Notes: generated from the letters alone by a model not told the origin. 64,000 nucleotides of DNA from Bacillus sp. CECT 9360 (GCF_918741275.1 NZ_CAKKNA010000012.1:43104-107103); one strand, 5' to 3'. Positions 1 to 9,593 are shown, counted from the first letter of the stretch. A program made the numbers and translations.

Positions 1-117
1 ATGTATGTTTCCTGTTAGGGTGACAAAACAAGTGGCTGTTCGGCAAAGAATGTTTAAATAGAATCCTTTTTTGAAAAGTATGTCGACTTGCAATGGAATT
101 CTGTACCATTTAATCCA

Positions 118-603
118 TTAAGACAGAGCCTTCCTCGCAAGCTTGACATCATTTTCGAGAAGCTTATTCAGGTCATACGCCGGATATAATCCCTTTTGGT
201 ACATATAATTGAAAATCCGTTCGTGGACTTTGACGGCCCCGTTCAACTGTTTTTTCAGCACTTCTCTTAGCATTGGTGTTGCTGTTTCGGTAATGGCGAC
301 AGCGTAGTTTCTTACACTGGATTTTGCAAAGGCGAGCAAATCACCTGCCAGAAAGCCGTCCCCATACATCCTATATTCATCTGATTCACCCGGTTTAGGG
401 GCATATGGATAAAACTGAAGCAGTTCTTGTAAGTTTTTCTCGAGGTCCTGAATGGTTTGCAGGTAAATACGCTCCAATGCATCATCTTTAATTTCTTTTA
501 AGCCCTTCTTAACCTTCATCAGACCGATTGAACTGAAAGCAACCAATTCATGAAGTTCAAGCGTTTCATGCCAGGCAAGTGTTCGTGGATTATGTTGGTT
601 CAT
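118..603 (-). CDS. CotF-like spore coat protein
   Basis: The 161-residue protein matches the coat F (CotF-like) family: an all-helical, ferritin-like protein with conserved short motifs such as the N-terminal HE.LELHEL stretch and the FLAGDLLAFAKSSVRNYA segment near residues 85-105. Family members sit in or under the spore coat; their exact biochemical role is not established. It has no signal peptide or membrane segment. The start follows a GGAG ribosome site read on the minus strand. It is transcribed alone, divergently from pepV, so sporulation-specific expression is likely by analogy, but I did not identify a sigma-E or sigma-K promoter. Confidence 0.8.
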   Translation of the reverse strand: MNQHNPRTLAWHETLELHELVAFSSIGLMKVKKGLKEIKDDALERIYLQTIQDLEKNLQELLQFYPYAPKPGESDEYRMYGDGFLAGDLLAFAKSSVRNYAVAITETATPMLREVLKKQLNGAVKVHERIFNYMYQKGLYPAYDLNKLLENDVKLARKALS

Positions 604-765
604 TTTCTTGTCTCCTTTTCATTTTTATCTCTTTACTGTATGAATCCAGAGAAAGAAAGGAGCTTCCCCCACTAATAAATTCACTCCGTTAATTACGCAG
701 AGCGTTAATTTTAGCAAATAATGATAAACTAACATTAGATTATCCAAAGAATAGGAGTGTCGTTC

Positions 766-2181
766 GTGACTGAAATTAATTGGCGAAAAGAAGTAGAAAA
801 TCGGAAGGAAGATTTGCTCGAGGACACCCAAAACCTTCTTCGCATTAGAAGTGTTCTTGATGAAGAAAACACATCTCTCGAGGCACCGCTCGGCAAAGGG
901 GTTAAGGAAGCGCTCGAATTTATGCTGCAGCTGGGTGAAAAGGACGGTTTTACGGCAAAGAATGTTGATCATATAGCAGGACATCTGGAAATGGGACAGG
1001 GCGATGAGTTGGTGGGCATCCTTTGTCATGTTGATGTGGTACCTGAGGGAGACGGCTGGAGCTCAGATCCTTATGGCGCGGAAATCAGGGACGGGAAAAT
1101 CTTTGCGCGAGGCGCGATTGATGATAAAGGACCGACGATGGCGGCTTATTATGCGATGAAGATCATTAAAGAACTGGAACTGCCCCTAAACAAACGCGTC
1201 CGGATGATTATCGGGACAGATGAGGAGTCAGAATGGAGATGTGTCGACCGCTACTTTGAAACCGAAGAAATGCCGACTTTAGGCTTTGCTCCCGATGCGG
1301 ATTTTCCGATCATCTACGCCGAAAAAGGAATCTGGGATTTTTCGATTACACAAAATTGGGATACGGCAAGTAGAGCCAAAGCGGAGCTGGATATTGTGGA
1401 ATTCACCTCAGGCAGACGACGGAATATGGTACCTGATTACGCGATTGCCCGCCTGCATACACAAGCTAAACAGGAAGAAATCACACAACGATTCAAGACG
1501 TTCACCACAAAGCATTCGCTGAAAGGGAAAGCGACCATTGAGCATGATGATATCATCCTGGAGGTTGAAGGGGTTTCGGCTCATGGTATGGAACCGAACA
1601 ATGGTGTCAACGCTGGATTATATTTGTCGGCGTTTTTATCAGGGCTTGCTCTCCCAAAGCCTGCTAAGGATTATTTTACTTTCGTTCATGATTACTTCTT
1701 CGGCGATTCGCGCGGAAACAAACTGGGTATTGCCTATTCGGATGAAACCACAGGCGATTTGACTCTAAACGCAGGAATACTTAGCTACTATAAAGAAAAA
1801 GGCGGAAGCATCTCCCTCTCTATGCGCTACCCGGTCACATATCAATGGGAAGAAGGCTACAAAGCCCTCGAAAGCATAGGAAACAAGCTTGGTTTTCAAA
1901 TAGAATCCGACTCCAATTCTGAGCCGCACCATGTGAAAAGTGACAGCTTCCTGATTAAGGCGCTTCAAAGGGTGTACGAAGAAGCAACAGGAGAGAAAGC
2001 AGAACTGCTTTCCATCGGTGGCGGAACCTATGCGAGATCGCTTGAAGAAGGCGTTGCATTCGGGCCATTATTCCCTGGAAGCGAGGATATCGCACACCAA
2101 AAGGATGAATACATTGATATAGAGGATATGTTGAAGGCTGCGGCGATATACGCCCACGCTATTTATGAATTGGCAAAATAA
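766..2181 (+). CDS. pepV: Dipeptidase PepV, M20 metallopeptidase
   Basis: This is a cytoplasmic zinc dipeptidase of the M20 family, releasing amino acids from dipeptides. Metal-site motifs are visible: LCHVDVVPEGDGW (about residue 85-97), ARGAIDDKGP (about 115-125) and GTDEESEW (about 150-157), with the inserted lid domain in the middle. The start chosen is GTG at 766, because AGGAG at 753-757 lies 8 nt upstream; the GTG at 757 overlaps that site and is unlikely. Length (471 aa) is normal for PepV. dat follows after 22 nt and the two are probably cotranscribed, as in other bacilli. Confidence 0.93.
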   Translation: MTEINWRKEVENRKEDLLEDTQNLLRIRSVLDEENTSLEAPLGKGVKEALEFMLQLGEKDGFTAKNVDHIAGHLEMGQGDELVGILCHVDVVPEGDGWSSDPYGAEIRDGKIFARGAIDDKGPTMAAYYAMKIIKELELPLNKRVRMIIGTDEESEWRCVDRYFETEEMPTLGFAPDADFPIIYAEKGIWDFSITQNWDTASRAKAELDIVEFTSGRRRNMVPDYAIARLHTQAKQEEITQRFKTFTTKHSLKGKATIEHDDIILEVEGVSAHGMEPNNGVNAGLYLSAFLSGLALPKPAKDYFTFVHDYFFGDSRGNKLGIAYSDETTGDLTLNAGILSYYKEKGGSISLSMRYPVTYQWEEGYKALESIGNKLGFQIESDSNSEPHHVKSDSFLIKALQRVYEEATGEKAELLSIGGGTYARSLEEGVAFGPLFPGSEDIAHQKDEYIDIEDMLKAAAIYAHAIYELAK

Positions 2182-2203
2182 GTACTTAAGGGAGAGATAA
2201 ACA

Positions 2204-3061
2204 ATGGAAAAAATGATTCTCAACGGTGAAATCACCTTGAAATCGGATATAAAGGTAGATTTAGATGATCGCGGCTACCAGTTTGGCGACGGGATTTACG
2301 AAGTAATCCGTGTATATAACGGAAAGCTCTTCACAAGCAGGGAGCATCTCAATCGTCTCATGACGAGCGCTGAGAGTATTTCGTTAAAAATATCCTTTAC
2401 GGTGCCGGAAATTGAAGAGCAGCTCAAACAGTTGATTCAAGAAAATGGATTGGTAGATGGAACGATTTATATGCAATTTTCAAGGGGCATCTCGCCAAGG
2501 AATCATGCCTTCCCGGTTCCTGCCGTGGATCCGGTTTATGTAGCCTATACAAAGCCTTTAGGTTATTCCTCTGAATTAGCCGAAACGGGTGTAAAAACGA
2601 TTTTGACAGAAGATATTCGCTGGCTAAGATGTGATATTAAAAGCTTAAATTTGCTCGGGAATATCCTCGCGAAACAAAAGGCAGCCGAAGCGGGTTGCTT
2701 TGAAGCGTTGCAGCACAGGGACGGGATCGTTACGGAAGGAAGTTCTTCCAACGTTTCAATTGTTGTGGATGGTAGAGTGAAAACACACCCGGCAACGAAT
2801 TTGATCCTTAACGGAATATCGAGACAGGTAATGCTCAGGTCTTGCAAAGAAAATGGAATTCCTTTCTTAGAAGAGGCGTATACAGTAGATGAGCTTCTAA
2901 AAGCAGACGAAGTTTTCTTAACGGGGACAACAGTTGAGGTCCTTCCAATCATTGAGATTGATGGCAAATCCGTCGGTGACGGCACTCCAGGTCAAGTCAC
3001 TAGGAAGCTTCAGCAATTGTTCCGAGATAAAGTAACAAAACAGTGCGGATCTAATTCATAA
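2204..3061 (+). CDS. dat: D-amino-acid (D-alanine) aminotransferase
   Basis: PLP-dependent class IV aminotransferase that interconverts D-alanine and D-glutamate through alpha-keto acids, feeding peptidoglycan precursors. The N-terminal FGDGIYEVIRVYNGKLF motif, the PLP lysine in DIKSLNLLGN (about residue 146) and the EGSSSN phosphate-binding motif (about 178) are all present. Length (285 aa) is typical. A purine-rich AGGGAGAG site precedes the ATG. It lies downstream of pepV in the same orientation, so dipeptide cleavage and D-amino-acid metabolism may share a transcript. A stem-loop after the stop ends the unit. Confidence 0.93.
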   Translation: MEKMILNGEITLKSDIKVDLDDRGYQFGDGIYEVIRVYNGKLFTSREHLNRLMTSAESISLKISFTVPEIEEQLKQLIQENGLVDGTIYMQFSRGISPRNHAFPVPAVDPVYVAYTKPLGYSSELAETGVKTILTEDIRWLRCDIKSLNLLGNILAKQKAAEAGCFEALQHRDGIVTEGSSSNVSIVVDGRVKTHPATNLILNGISRQVMLRSCKENGIPFLEEAYTVDELLKADEVFLTGTTVEVLPIIEIDGKSVGDGTPGQVTRKLQQLFRDKVTKQCGSNS

Positions 3062-3071
3062 GAAAAAAACG

Positions 3072-3104
3072 AAATTCCTGTACAATCCTTGTGCGGGAAT
3101 TTTA
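3072..3104 (+). terminator. Terminator after pepV-dat
   Basis: An inverted repeat of about 14 bp (including G-T pairs), loop TCC, ends in TTTT. It begins ten bases after the dat stop codon and separates pepV-dat from thpR. Confidence 0.6.
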
Positions 3105-3162
3105 AACGGGGTATAAGAGGGCAAGATGTGTTTATGATAAGATAAAAAAGGAAGGGATAAAC

Positions 3163-3729
3163 ATGACTTCAAATACTCACTTTTTCTATGCATTGACATT
3201 GCCTGATGAAACGAAAGAATATATTTTCGAGATAACAGAGCAAATCAAACCGGATTTTCCTTTCAAAAAATGGCTTCATAAAGCTGATTATCATATCACC
3301 CTTAGCTTTCTAGGAAATGCACCTGACGATATGAAGCAAAAATCCATGTATCTCGTCAATGAAGCTTTGGAGGATGAAGCTTCCTTCCAGCTTGCGCTTT
3401 TTCAAATCGGCACTTTTGGCAGCAAAGAAATCCCAAGAATACTGTGGACCAGTGTGGCTGTTCAGGAAAGACTTTTTCAAATTCAGAAAAAAGTGTACAA
3501 TGCTTGTCAAGAGGCTGGTTTTTCATTGGATAGAAAACCATTTAAACCGCATATTACCATAGCAAGAAAATACATAGATGAAAGACCTTTTTCCATTGAA
3601 GATCTTCAGATAAAAGCGGGCCTTGCGTCAAGAGGTCATTCCTTTTCCGCAACAGCGGTCACGCTTTATCAAACACATATCGGAGCTTCTCCGTCATATG
3701 AACCGGTTTTTACAATACCTCTGAAATAA
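3163..3729 (+). CDS. thpR: RNA 2',3'-cyclic phosphodiesterase (2H family)
   Basis: Member of the two-histidine (2H) phosphoesterase superfamily, annotated as 2'-5' RNA ligase or ThpR. Both HxTx signatures are visible: HITLSFLG near residue 45 and HITIARK near residue 127. The family opens 2',3'-cyclic phosphate ends of RNA; the physiological substrate in bacilli is not settled. It corresponds in position to B. subtilis ytlP. AAGGGATAAAC precedes the ATG. The next gene (ytlQ-like) starts 41 nt downstream. Confidence 0.88.
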   Translation: MTSNTHFFYALTLPDETKEYIFEITEQIKPDFPFKKWLHKADYHITLSFLGNAPDDMKQKSMYLVNEALEDEASFQLALFQIGTFGSKEIPRILWTSVAVQERLFQIQKKVYNACQEAGFSLDRKPFKPHITIARKYIDERPFSIEDLQIKAGLASRGHSFSATAVTLYQTHIGASPSYEPVFTIPLK

Positions 3730-3770
3730 TATCAATGGATTTTTTATAAAATAGAGACTGGTGTGATAGC

Positions 3771-4772
3771 ATGGGACAACTTATTAAATTGCAGGACTAC
3801 ATCTCCAGATATGAACAGGATATATATCGTTATCCGACACAGTTTGTCCGCTTGAAGCAGCAGCAATGGGAGAAGCTGAAGGCGGCCTACCTTGCAGGTG
3901 AATTGGAGCAATTGTATTCCCGTCCGGCAGCAGGGAATCTGGAAGAAGAATGGCTGCTCGATGAAAAACCGGATCTAAAGGAAAGAGTAAAAGGAATTTT
4001 TAAACGAAGCGAAAAGAGGGAGCCTCCTGAGGCGCAGGGGCATGAAATGCCCACCGCCTTGGTCCAGGAGGAAAATATATTTTCTCTGCAAATTTCATCA
4101 AGCGTAAACAGCCTTGAAGAATTAAAACAAACGTTTTTGAATCAACTAATCCGTTTTCAAATAAAATGGGGAAGTTCCACAATTCATGAGAAGTCATTTG
4201 TCGATCAGCCATTCTTTCTAGATGAAAAGCTTCGGTTCTTTTTGCAGCGTTTTCCTGATACTTTTCTATTATTATATAAACCTATTTTTCTATTAAAGAA
4301 TGCTCCAGTCGAAGTGGAAGTTATTTTGCTAAGCCCGACCGATGCCTGGTGCATTACCTTCATTGAGGGAGAAGATGATGCGGCTTTTGTTGGCTCCAGT
4401 GAAAGATTCTGGGTAAAAAGACATCATCAGCATAAAGATAAAAAAATATTAAATCCATTGCTTGCCGTAAACCGAATGGAGAAAATTGTCGCCCAGCTTT
4501 TTTCACTTTATGACGTCACTTTGCCAATAAAAAAAGCAATCGTTTCGCGGAACGGATATATCGATTATCCTCTTGCACCTTTTGATGTGATGCTTCTTGA
4601 TAAGCGTAAGTTCCCCGAATGGTTCAAGAAAATGAGGGAACTGTCTACTCCGTTAAAGCACCAGCAATTAAAAGCTGCTCAGGCTTTATTGGAGTATTGT
4701 CAAACGACATCGAGCAGACGGTTGGAATGGGACGTGGATCAGGGTGTTATCGTTGAAGACGATCAAATTTAA
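3771..4772 (+). CDS. ytlQ: YtlQ-like conserved protein, weak NERD resemblance
   Basis: A 333-residue soluble protein identified mainly by its position between thpR and the ytlR lipid kinase. Residues about 180-290 loosely resemble the nuclease-related NERD fold: a hydrophobic strand (VEVILLSPTDAWCITFIEG), an SERFWVKR segment, then NPLLAVNRMEKIV, which is like the NP..Q helix of that family. I do not see a complete catalytic set, so nuclease activity is not claimed. Its 3' end overlaps the start of ytlR by 29 nt, which indicates translational coupling. Confidence 0.6.
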   Translation: MGQLIKLQDYISRYEQDIYRYPTQFVRLKQQQWEKLKAAYLAGELEQLYSRPAAGNLEEEWLLDEKPDLKERVKGIFKRSEKREPPEAQGHEMPTALVQEENIFSLQISSSVNSLEELKQTFLNQLIRFQIKWGSSTIHEKSFVDQPFFLDEKLRFFLQRFPDTFLLLYKPIFLLKNAPVEVEVILLSPTDAWCITFIEGEDDAAFVGSSERFWVKRHHQHKDKKILNPLLAVNRMEKIVAQLFSLYDVTLPIKKAIVSRNGYIDYPLAPFDVMLLDKRKFPEWFKKMRELSTPLKHQQLKAAQALLEYCQTTSSRRLEWDVDQGVIVEDDQI

Positions 4773-5733
4773 TAAGGTTGAACAAGAGCAGGCTGGGGTA
4801 GCGGAGGATTTATATTTTATCATTAATCCGGTTGCGCAAAATAAAGGCAGCCTGAAGATCTGGCAGCAAATCGAAAAACAACTGCTTGCTAACAATATTG
4901 CTTATCATTCCTTTTATACCGAATATAAAGGACATGCAAAGCAGATCGCAAGTGAAATTCTCTCTAAAACAGACAAAGACACGATAATCGCAGCAGTAGG
5001 AGGCGACGGTACTCTCCATGAAGTCATGAACGGGGCTGCTGGCTATCCGCATGGAATTATTGCAAGTATTCCTGCTGGTTCTGGAAATGATTATGCCCGC
5101 GGAATTCAACGGACTAAAGGCTATATGGCGGCTTTATCGCTGATTTTAAACAGCAGTCCAAAGAAAATCAGGTGCGTTGATATCGGATATTTAGAGACGA
5201 ATGAGACACAAGCAGCGTTTATTAACAGTTTTGGTATAGGGATAGATGCGGAAATTACATATGAAGTGAATCATTCAGCATGGAAAAGCCGGTTTAATGC
5301 TTTGAAGCTGGGAAAGCTGGTCTACATTTACTTTTTTCTGAAAAAGCTGCTTACTTACAAAAGAACCGATATGACTGTTGTAATCGACGGCACTGAGCAT
5401 GTGTTTAAGAAGGTTTGGTTTATCGTCACGGCCAATCAGTCTTACTTCGGCGGCGGAATAAATATTTCACCCCATTCTGAGTATGATGACGGCCGGTTCA
5501 ATTTAATAGCGGTTCATGACATTCCACATGTAAAACTTTTATTGGTCTTTATGACTGTATTCTGGGGCGGCCATTTGCGTCTGAAAAATGTAACATCCTT
5601 TGTCTGCAGGGAAGTGGAGATTACTTCTAAAAGCCCCGTCAAGATCCAGGCTGACGGCGAAATAGTCGGGGATTCTAGAGTGCAGGCTAAAATGTTGATG
5701 AAGAAGATAAGAATTTTTGCGAAAGAATCATAA
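4744..5733 (+). CDS. ytlR: YtlR, diacylglycerol/lipid kinase family
   Basis: Lipid kinase of the DagK/LCB5 (diacylglycerol kinase catalytic) family. The nucleotide-binding GGDGTLHEVMNG motif lies near residue 86, followed by IPAGSGNDYARG near 110, both diagnostic. The C-terminal half has the usual beta-sandwich ending in a conserved QADGE segment. The substrate cannot be read from sequence. The start is uncertain: GTG at 4744 gives a 29-nt overlap with ytlQ, and there is no strong ribosome site, which fits coupled translation. A stem-loop follows at 5818. Confidence 0.85.
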   Translation: MLSLKTIKFNKVEQEQAGVAEDLYFIINPVAQNKGSLKIWQQIEKQLLANNIAYHSFYTEYKGHAKQIASEILSKTDKDTIIAAVGGDGTLHEVMNGAAGYPHGIIASIPAGSGNDYARGIQRTKGYMAALSLILNSSPKKIRCVDIGYLETNETQAAFINSFGIGIDAEITYEVNHSAWKSRFNALKLGKLVYIYFFLKKLLTYKRTDMTVVIDGTEHVFKKVWFIVTANQSYFGGGINISPHSEYDDGRFNLIAVHDIPHVKLLLVFMTVFWGGHLRLKNVTSFVCREVEITSKSPVKIQADGEIVGDSRVQAKMLMKKIRIFAKES

Positions 5734-5817
5734 AAGACTGTCCTTGTAGGAGCATTTTCCCATAAAAAAATCTTGATTTGACTTGACTAAGAAACGACTT
5801 TTCCACTAAAATTTAAT

Positions 5818-5850
5818 AAGATGGCTATTGTGGCTGTCTTTTTTATTTTA
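5818..5850 (+). terminator. Terminator after ytlR
   Basis: A 9-bp stem with two or three G-T pairs and a 5-nt loop is followed by a long T tract. It ends the thpR-ytlQ-ytlR unit. Confidence 0.6.
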
Positions 5851-5900
5851 GTTTTGTTTTTCATAGGAGAAAAGGCAGTATAACTTTTTTACTTTGATAG

Positions 5901-6079
5901 TTGTCTAGCTACAGCGCCCAGCCCCTCGGACTTGCACAGGATGTGCTGGCGTCGGCGTTCGTCACATGGACGTGGCGGGCCTTAGCCGACGTTCCTCTAA
6001 ACGGGTCAGAACGACGAAGACATAACGATGTGGCGATCTTAGTCGTTCTTCCTTCTATGCAAGGGCGCTTCCGCTTTTC
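5901..6079 (+). repeat. Dispersed repeat, copy A (TTGTCTAGCT...CGCTTTTC)
   Basis: A G+C-rich element of about 180 bp starts with TTGTCTAGCTACAGCGCCC and ends with GGGCGCTTCCGCTTTTC. The AGCGCCC and GGGCGCT ends can pair. Both ends recur in a second copy at 38742-38864 on the other strand, while the interiors differ. It fills most of the 381-bp gap between ytlR and ytmP and ends 35 nt before the ytmP start codon. It looks like a non-autonomous dispersed element; no coding capacity is convincing. Confidence 0.75.
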
Positions 6080-6114
6080 ATGGTACTTTTTAAGAAATTG
6101 AAGGTGAACACACT

Positions 6115-6897
6115 TTGGAACATTTATTAGGTCATGAGTGGGAAATAGTTCCCGCTGGAGGAGCTACAGGAGAAGCCTTCATCGCCCTTAAAGATAATGA
6201 ACAAAAACTTTTTCTGAAACGAAACTCATCCCCATTTCTCGCGGTTTTGTCAGCGGAAGGCATCGTCCCCAAGCTTGTATGGACAAAACGTCTGGAAAAC
6301 GGGGATGTGATAACGGCACAGCATTGGTTGAATGGGAGAGAGCTTTCCCACCAGGAAATGAATGAGGAGAGAGTCGCAAAGCTTTTGCGAAAGATCCATA
6401 GATCCCAACCATTGCTGACGATGCTGAAAAGATTAGGAAAGTCCCCTTTAAGGCCTGAAAGCATATTGACACAACTAGAAACCAGCCTTGACCATGATAT
6501 CGTTCAGCTCCCGGTGGTATATGAGGCCATCGCTTTTTTGCAAAATAACCTATTGCTGATCGAATGTGAAGAAAAAGTTGTCTGCCATGGTGATGTGAAT
6601 CATAATAATTGGCTCATGACAAAAGAAGAAGAATTGTTCTTGATTGATTGGGATGGCGCTATTATTGGCGATCCTGCGATTGATCTGGGAGTCTTGCTTT
6701 ATTCATATATACCAAAGGACGATTGGCGCGCATGGTTGAGCCAGTATGGCATGACCCTCGATGCAAGTCTTGAAATGCGGATGAAATGGCATGTGATTGC
6801 TCAATCATTGTCTTCCATTCAGTGGCATAAAGATAAGAATCGCCTTGAGGAAATGAATCGGCTGATTCAAAACATTACTTCCATTCTAAAAAATTGA
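6115..6897 (+). CDS. ytmP: YtmP, aminoglycoside-phosphotransferase-like kinase
   Basis: A 260-residue small-molecule kinase of the APH/choline-kinase fold. The catalytic loop HGDVNHNNWLM (about residue 159) and the metal-binding LIDWDGAIIGDPAIDLG (about 179) are intact. Relatives phosphorylate choline, aminoglycosides or sugars; the substrate here is unknown, although conservation next to trmB suggests housekeeping rather than resistance. Translation starts at TTG 6115, with AAGGTG at 6101-6106 as ribosome site. Its stop codon abuts the stop of ytzH on the other strand (TGATCA). Confidence 0.85.
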   Translation: MEHLLGHEWEIVPAGGATGEAFIALKDNEQKLFLKRNSSPFLAVLSAEGIVPKLVWTKRLENGDVITAQHWLNGRELSHQEMNEERVAKLLRKIHRSQPLLTMLKRLGKSPLRPESILTQLETSLDHDIVQLPVVYEAIAFLQNNLLLIECEEKVVCHGDVNHNNWLMTKEEELFLIDWDGAIIGDPAIDLGVLLYSYIPKDDWRAWLSQYGMTLDASLEMRMKWHVIAQSLSSIQWHKDKNRLEEMNRLIQNITSILKN

Positions 6898-7176
6898 TCA
6901 TGAAAACTGGTCGATATCATCAATCCATGTGTTCAACTGGTTTTGGTGTGAAGTAATATGAGCATCCAGATTGGATGAATTGATTCCATTCTGGCTGTAC
7001 CGATAAATTTCTTCCAAGACCGTTTTTACATTTTGATTAATATCTGCGTTAACCATCAACGATTTTACGAGCCGTTCCACCTGCTCGCATTCAGAAACCG
7101 ATCCACAACAGTCACTTTGATGATTGCTTAATATATCCTTTAATAAGGAAACTTGATTTTCATGAGAAAGCGGCAT
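6898..7176 (-). CDS. ytzH: YtzH-like small protein
   Basis: A 92-residue, mostly helical cytoplasmic protein recognised as the YtzH family from its sequence (LLKDILSNHQSDCCGSVSE, then VERLVKSLMVN) and from its place between ytmP and trmB. It has a CC pair near residues 23-24. No function is known for the family. It is convergent with ytmP with no space between the stop codons, and divergent from trmB. Confidence 0.8.
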   Translation of the reverse strand: MPLSHENQVSLLKDILSNHQSDCCGSVSECEQVERLVKSLMVNADINQNVKTVLEEIYRYSQNGINSSNLDAHITSHQNQLNTWIDDIDQFS

Positions 7177-7304
7177 ATGCGCACACCCTTTCTTTGTTTG
7201 TAGGATTTCTTGTTATAGTGTGTTTTGCGCGCGCATTTATACGTTGAATTATTGAATAAAACCGTTTTTGATGTAAAAGATATAGGTAAATAGAGGTGCC
7301 ATCG

Positions 7305-7976
7305 ATGCGTTTAAGAAATAAGCCCTGGGCTGAAGAAAGATTAAAGGAATATCCAAATTATTTGATCCAGCAGCCCGATAGCCACAAAGGGAAATGGAAA
7401 GAAGTATTTGCGAATGATCATCCGCTTTATATAGAGGTAGGAACAGGGAAGGGTCGTTTTATCACAGAAATGGCCAAAGCCCATCCTGATGTTAATTTTA
7501 TTGGCATCGAACTGGCGAAAAATGTCATCGTGTCAGCACTCGATCGGCTTATAGAAGCTGAGTTGCCAAATGTAAAGTTAATGAATGTGAATGCCAATGA
7601 TTTGCGTGATTTTTTCGGCAAAGGTGATGTTTCACGGGTTTATCTAAACTTTTCTGACCCATGGCCAAAAAAACGCCATGAAAAGCGCAGGCTGACATAC
7701 GAGACCTTCTTGCAGGTGTATGAAGATATTCTTCCGGATAACGGTGAGATTCATTTTAAAACGGATAATCAGGGGTTATTTGAATCTTCGCTCATGAGTA
7801 TTTCGCGATACGGCATGCTACTGACATATGTAAGCCTTGATTTGCACAACAGTGATTTTGAGGGAAATATCATGACCGAATACGAAGAAAGATTCTCACA
7901 AAAAGGAAACAGAATCTATCGGCTTGAAGCACAATTTAAGTCAATGTCCCAATTAAAAAACAGGCTGCCCTATTAG
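7305..7976 (+). CDS. trmB: tRNA (guanine-N7)-methyltransferase
   Basis: SAM-dependent enzyme that makes m7G46 in the tRNA variable loop. Visible motifs are the SAM-binding VGTGKGRFI (about residue 45), [11 protein letters not shown] (about 69), [16 protein letters not shown] (about 115-130) and the C-terminal [11 protein letters not shown] with the conserved E..F....G arrangement. ATG 7305 is preferred because GAGGTG at 7293-7298 sits 6 nt upstream; the GTG at 7296 lies inside that site. The protein is 223 aa, normal for Bacillus TrmB. A terminator for the opposing ytzB is embedded in its last codons. Confidence 0.95.
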   Translation: MRLRNKPWAEERLKEYPNYLIQQPDSHKGKWKEVFANDHPLYIEVGTGKGRFITEMAKAHPDVNFIGIELAKNVIVSALDRLIEAELPNVKLMNVNANDLRDFFGKGDVSRVYLNFSDPWPKKRHEKRRLTYETFLQVYEDILPDNGEIHFKTDNQGLFESSLMSISRYGMLLTYVSLDLHNSDFEGNIMTEYEERFSQKGNRIYRLEAQFKSMSQLKNRLPY

Positions 7977-7987
7977 GTCAGCCTGTT
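7959..7987 (-). terminator. Terminator of ytzB inside the trmB 3' end
   Basis: A perfect 9-bp stem AACAGGCTG/CAGCCTGTT has its T run only on the minus strand, so it terminates ytzB. It overlaps the last codons of trmB. Confidence 0.65.
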
Positions 7988-7995
7988 AACTATAT

Positions 7996-8310
7996 TCAGC
8001 CTTTTTTGGTGAGATTGATAATCGTCCCGGTAGTAGCGTCGGCGATAAATTCAAATTGTTCCGGTTTCCCGTTTTCATGGCGGGTGATCCCGCCTTTATA
8101 CACTTGATAATTCAAATCGAACTTCTGATAATTTTCCGGCTTCATAAGAATCCAGGAGCCATATATTTTTCCATCTTTTTTGACAGCTGACTTTACGTTT
8201 TCCAGCACTTTTTCAGGAGAAGGACCACCTGTTTGTTCCACTACTTGTTTCGTCACATATCCCGCGGCAAAGCCAGCTGCAGCACCTAGAAGCAAGGTTC
8301 TTATCTTCAT
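7996..8310 (-). CDS. ytzB: YtzB-like PepSY-domain membrane-anchored protein
   Basis: A 104-residue protein with one N-terminal hydrophobic segment (LLLGAAAGFAAGYV, about residues 5-18) and a C-terminal PepSY-like module ending in the EFIADATTGTI motif. PepSY domains are thought to act as protease inhibitors or regulators outside the membrane; the role here is inferred only from that. ATG at 8310 is chosen because GGAGGGG lies 6-7 nt upstream; a TTG-initiated extension to 8325 would place the ribosome site inside the gene. Confidence 0.75.
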   Translation of the reverse strand: MKIRTLLLGAAAGFAAGYVTKQVVEQTGGPSPEKVLENVKSAVKKDGKIYGSWILMKPENYQKFDLNYQVYKGGITRHENGKPEQFEFIADATTGTIINLTKKG

Positions 8311-8500
8311 ACTGTTCCCCTCCAAATTGAAATTTGAATAATCTTCTTATAGTATACAAAAGAATAAACGGAATGCCTAATAATCACAACACTCTTCTCA
8401 AGATCAAACGTAAAACAGGCAAGCATTCATATGGTAACTCATCATATATTTCTGTAGAATAGGAATTGTGTGAAAATTGACTGGATAAAGGGGTAGTGAG

Positions 8501-9574
8501 ATGGATCAGGAAACTTTATCACTGTTTAAGACTTTAACTGAATTGCCTGGTGCACCCGGAAATGAACATGCTGTTAGGAAGTTTATGCGTTCAGAGCTTA
8601 ATAAATATTCGGATGAGCTCGTACAGGACAATTTGGGCAGCATTTTTGGTGTGAAAAAAGGAAGTGCTGATGGACCACGGGTTCTTGTTGCCGGACATAT
8701 GGACGAAGTAGGTTTTATGGTGACATCGATAACAGAGAACGGAATGATTCGCTTTCAACCTCTTGGTGGCTGGTGGAGCCAGGTAATGCTTGCGCAAAGA
8801 GTGCAGATTATAACTGAAAATGGCCCTGTTATCGGCGTGATCGGTTCCACTCCCCTGCATTTGCTTGCAGAAGCCCAGCGCTCCAAGCCAATGGAAATGA
8901 AACATATGCTAATCGACATCGGTGCCGACGATCAGGAGGATGTGAAAAGGATCGGAGTGAGACCAGGTCAACAAATTGTCCCGCTTACACCGTTTACTCC
9001 GATGGCAAATGAGAAAAAAATCCTTGCCAAAGCATGGGACAATCGCTACGGCTGCGGTCTGGCCATTGAGTTGTTAAAGGATTTGAAGGATGAAACATTG
9101 CCAAACACCTTATATTCGGGCGCAACCGTTCAGGAGGAAGTCGGTTTAAGAGGAGCCCAAACAGCGGCTTTCATGGTAAAACCGGATATATTCTTTGCAG
9201 TTGACGCTAGTCCGGCAAATGATATGTCGGGGAATAAATCGGAATTTGGCCAGCTTGGAAAAGGAGCGTTATTACGGATACTTGACCGGTCGATGGTGAC
9301 TCATAAAGGCATGCGCGAATTTATTCTGGATACTGCTGAATCCAATAACATTCCCTATCAATATTTTGTTTCCCAGGGTGGCACGGATGCTGGAAAAGTA
9401 CATATCGCTGGCGAAGGAGTACCTAGTGGTGTCATCGGAATTTGTTCCCGATATATCCATACGCATGCTTCCATGATTCATGTCGATGATTATGCTGCAG
9501 CTCGCGAGCTACTTGGCAAGCTTGTAAGAGCATGTGATAAAACAACGGTGGCAAGCATTAAGGACAATGGTTAA
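8501..9574 (+). CDS. ytoP: YtoP, M42 glutamyl aminopeptidase family
   Basis: Metalloaminopeptidase of the M42 family, cytoplasmic, cutting N-terminal residues from peptides. Metal and catalytic motifs are in order: [11 protein letters not shown] (about residue 66), [11 protein letters not shown] (about 181), QEEVGLRGA (about 212), AVDAS (about 233) and the C-terminal QGGTDAG (about 290) with the last metal histidine in [20 protein letters not shown] precedes the ATG. Length (357 aa) is standard. The DUF84 NTPase gene starts 19 nt downstream, suggesting cotranscription. Confidence 0.9.
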   Translation: MDQETLSLFKTLTELPGAPGNEHAVRKFMRSELNKYSDELVQDNLGSIFGVKKGSADGPRVLVAGHMDEVGFMVTSITENGMIRFQPLGGWWSQVMLAQRVQIITENGPVIGVIGSTPLHLLAEAQRSKPMEMKHMLIDIGADDQEDVKRIGVRPGQQIVPLTPFTPMANEKKILAKAWDNRYGCGLAIELLKDLKDETLPNTLYSGATVQEEVGLRGAQTAAFMVKPDIFFAVDASPANDMSGNKSEFGQLGKGALLRILDRSMVTHKGMREFILDTAESNNIPYQYFVSQGGTDAGKVHIAGEGVPSGVIGICSRYIHTHASMIHVDDYAAARELLGKLVRACDKTTVASIKDNG

Positions 9575-9593
9575 CATTCGGAGGGAGACAATC

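Noticed and set aside
1..117. Possible gene end before the CotF-like gene
   Set aside because: No frame, terminator or motif could be supported in these bases.
5901..6101. 66-codon frame before ytmP
   Set aside because: It coincides with dispersed repeat copy A and has the composition of that repeat.
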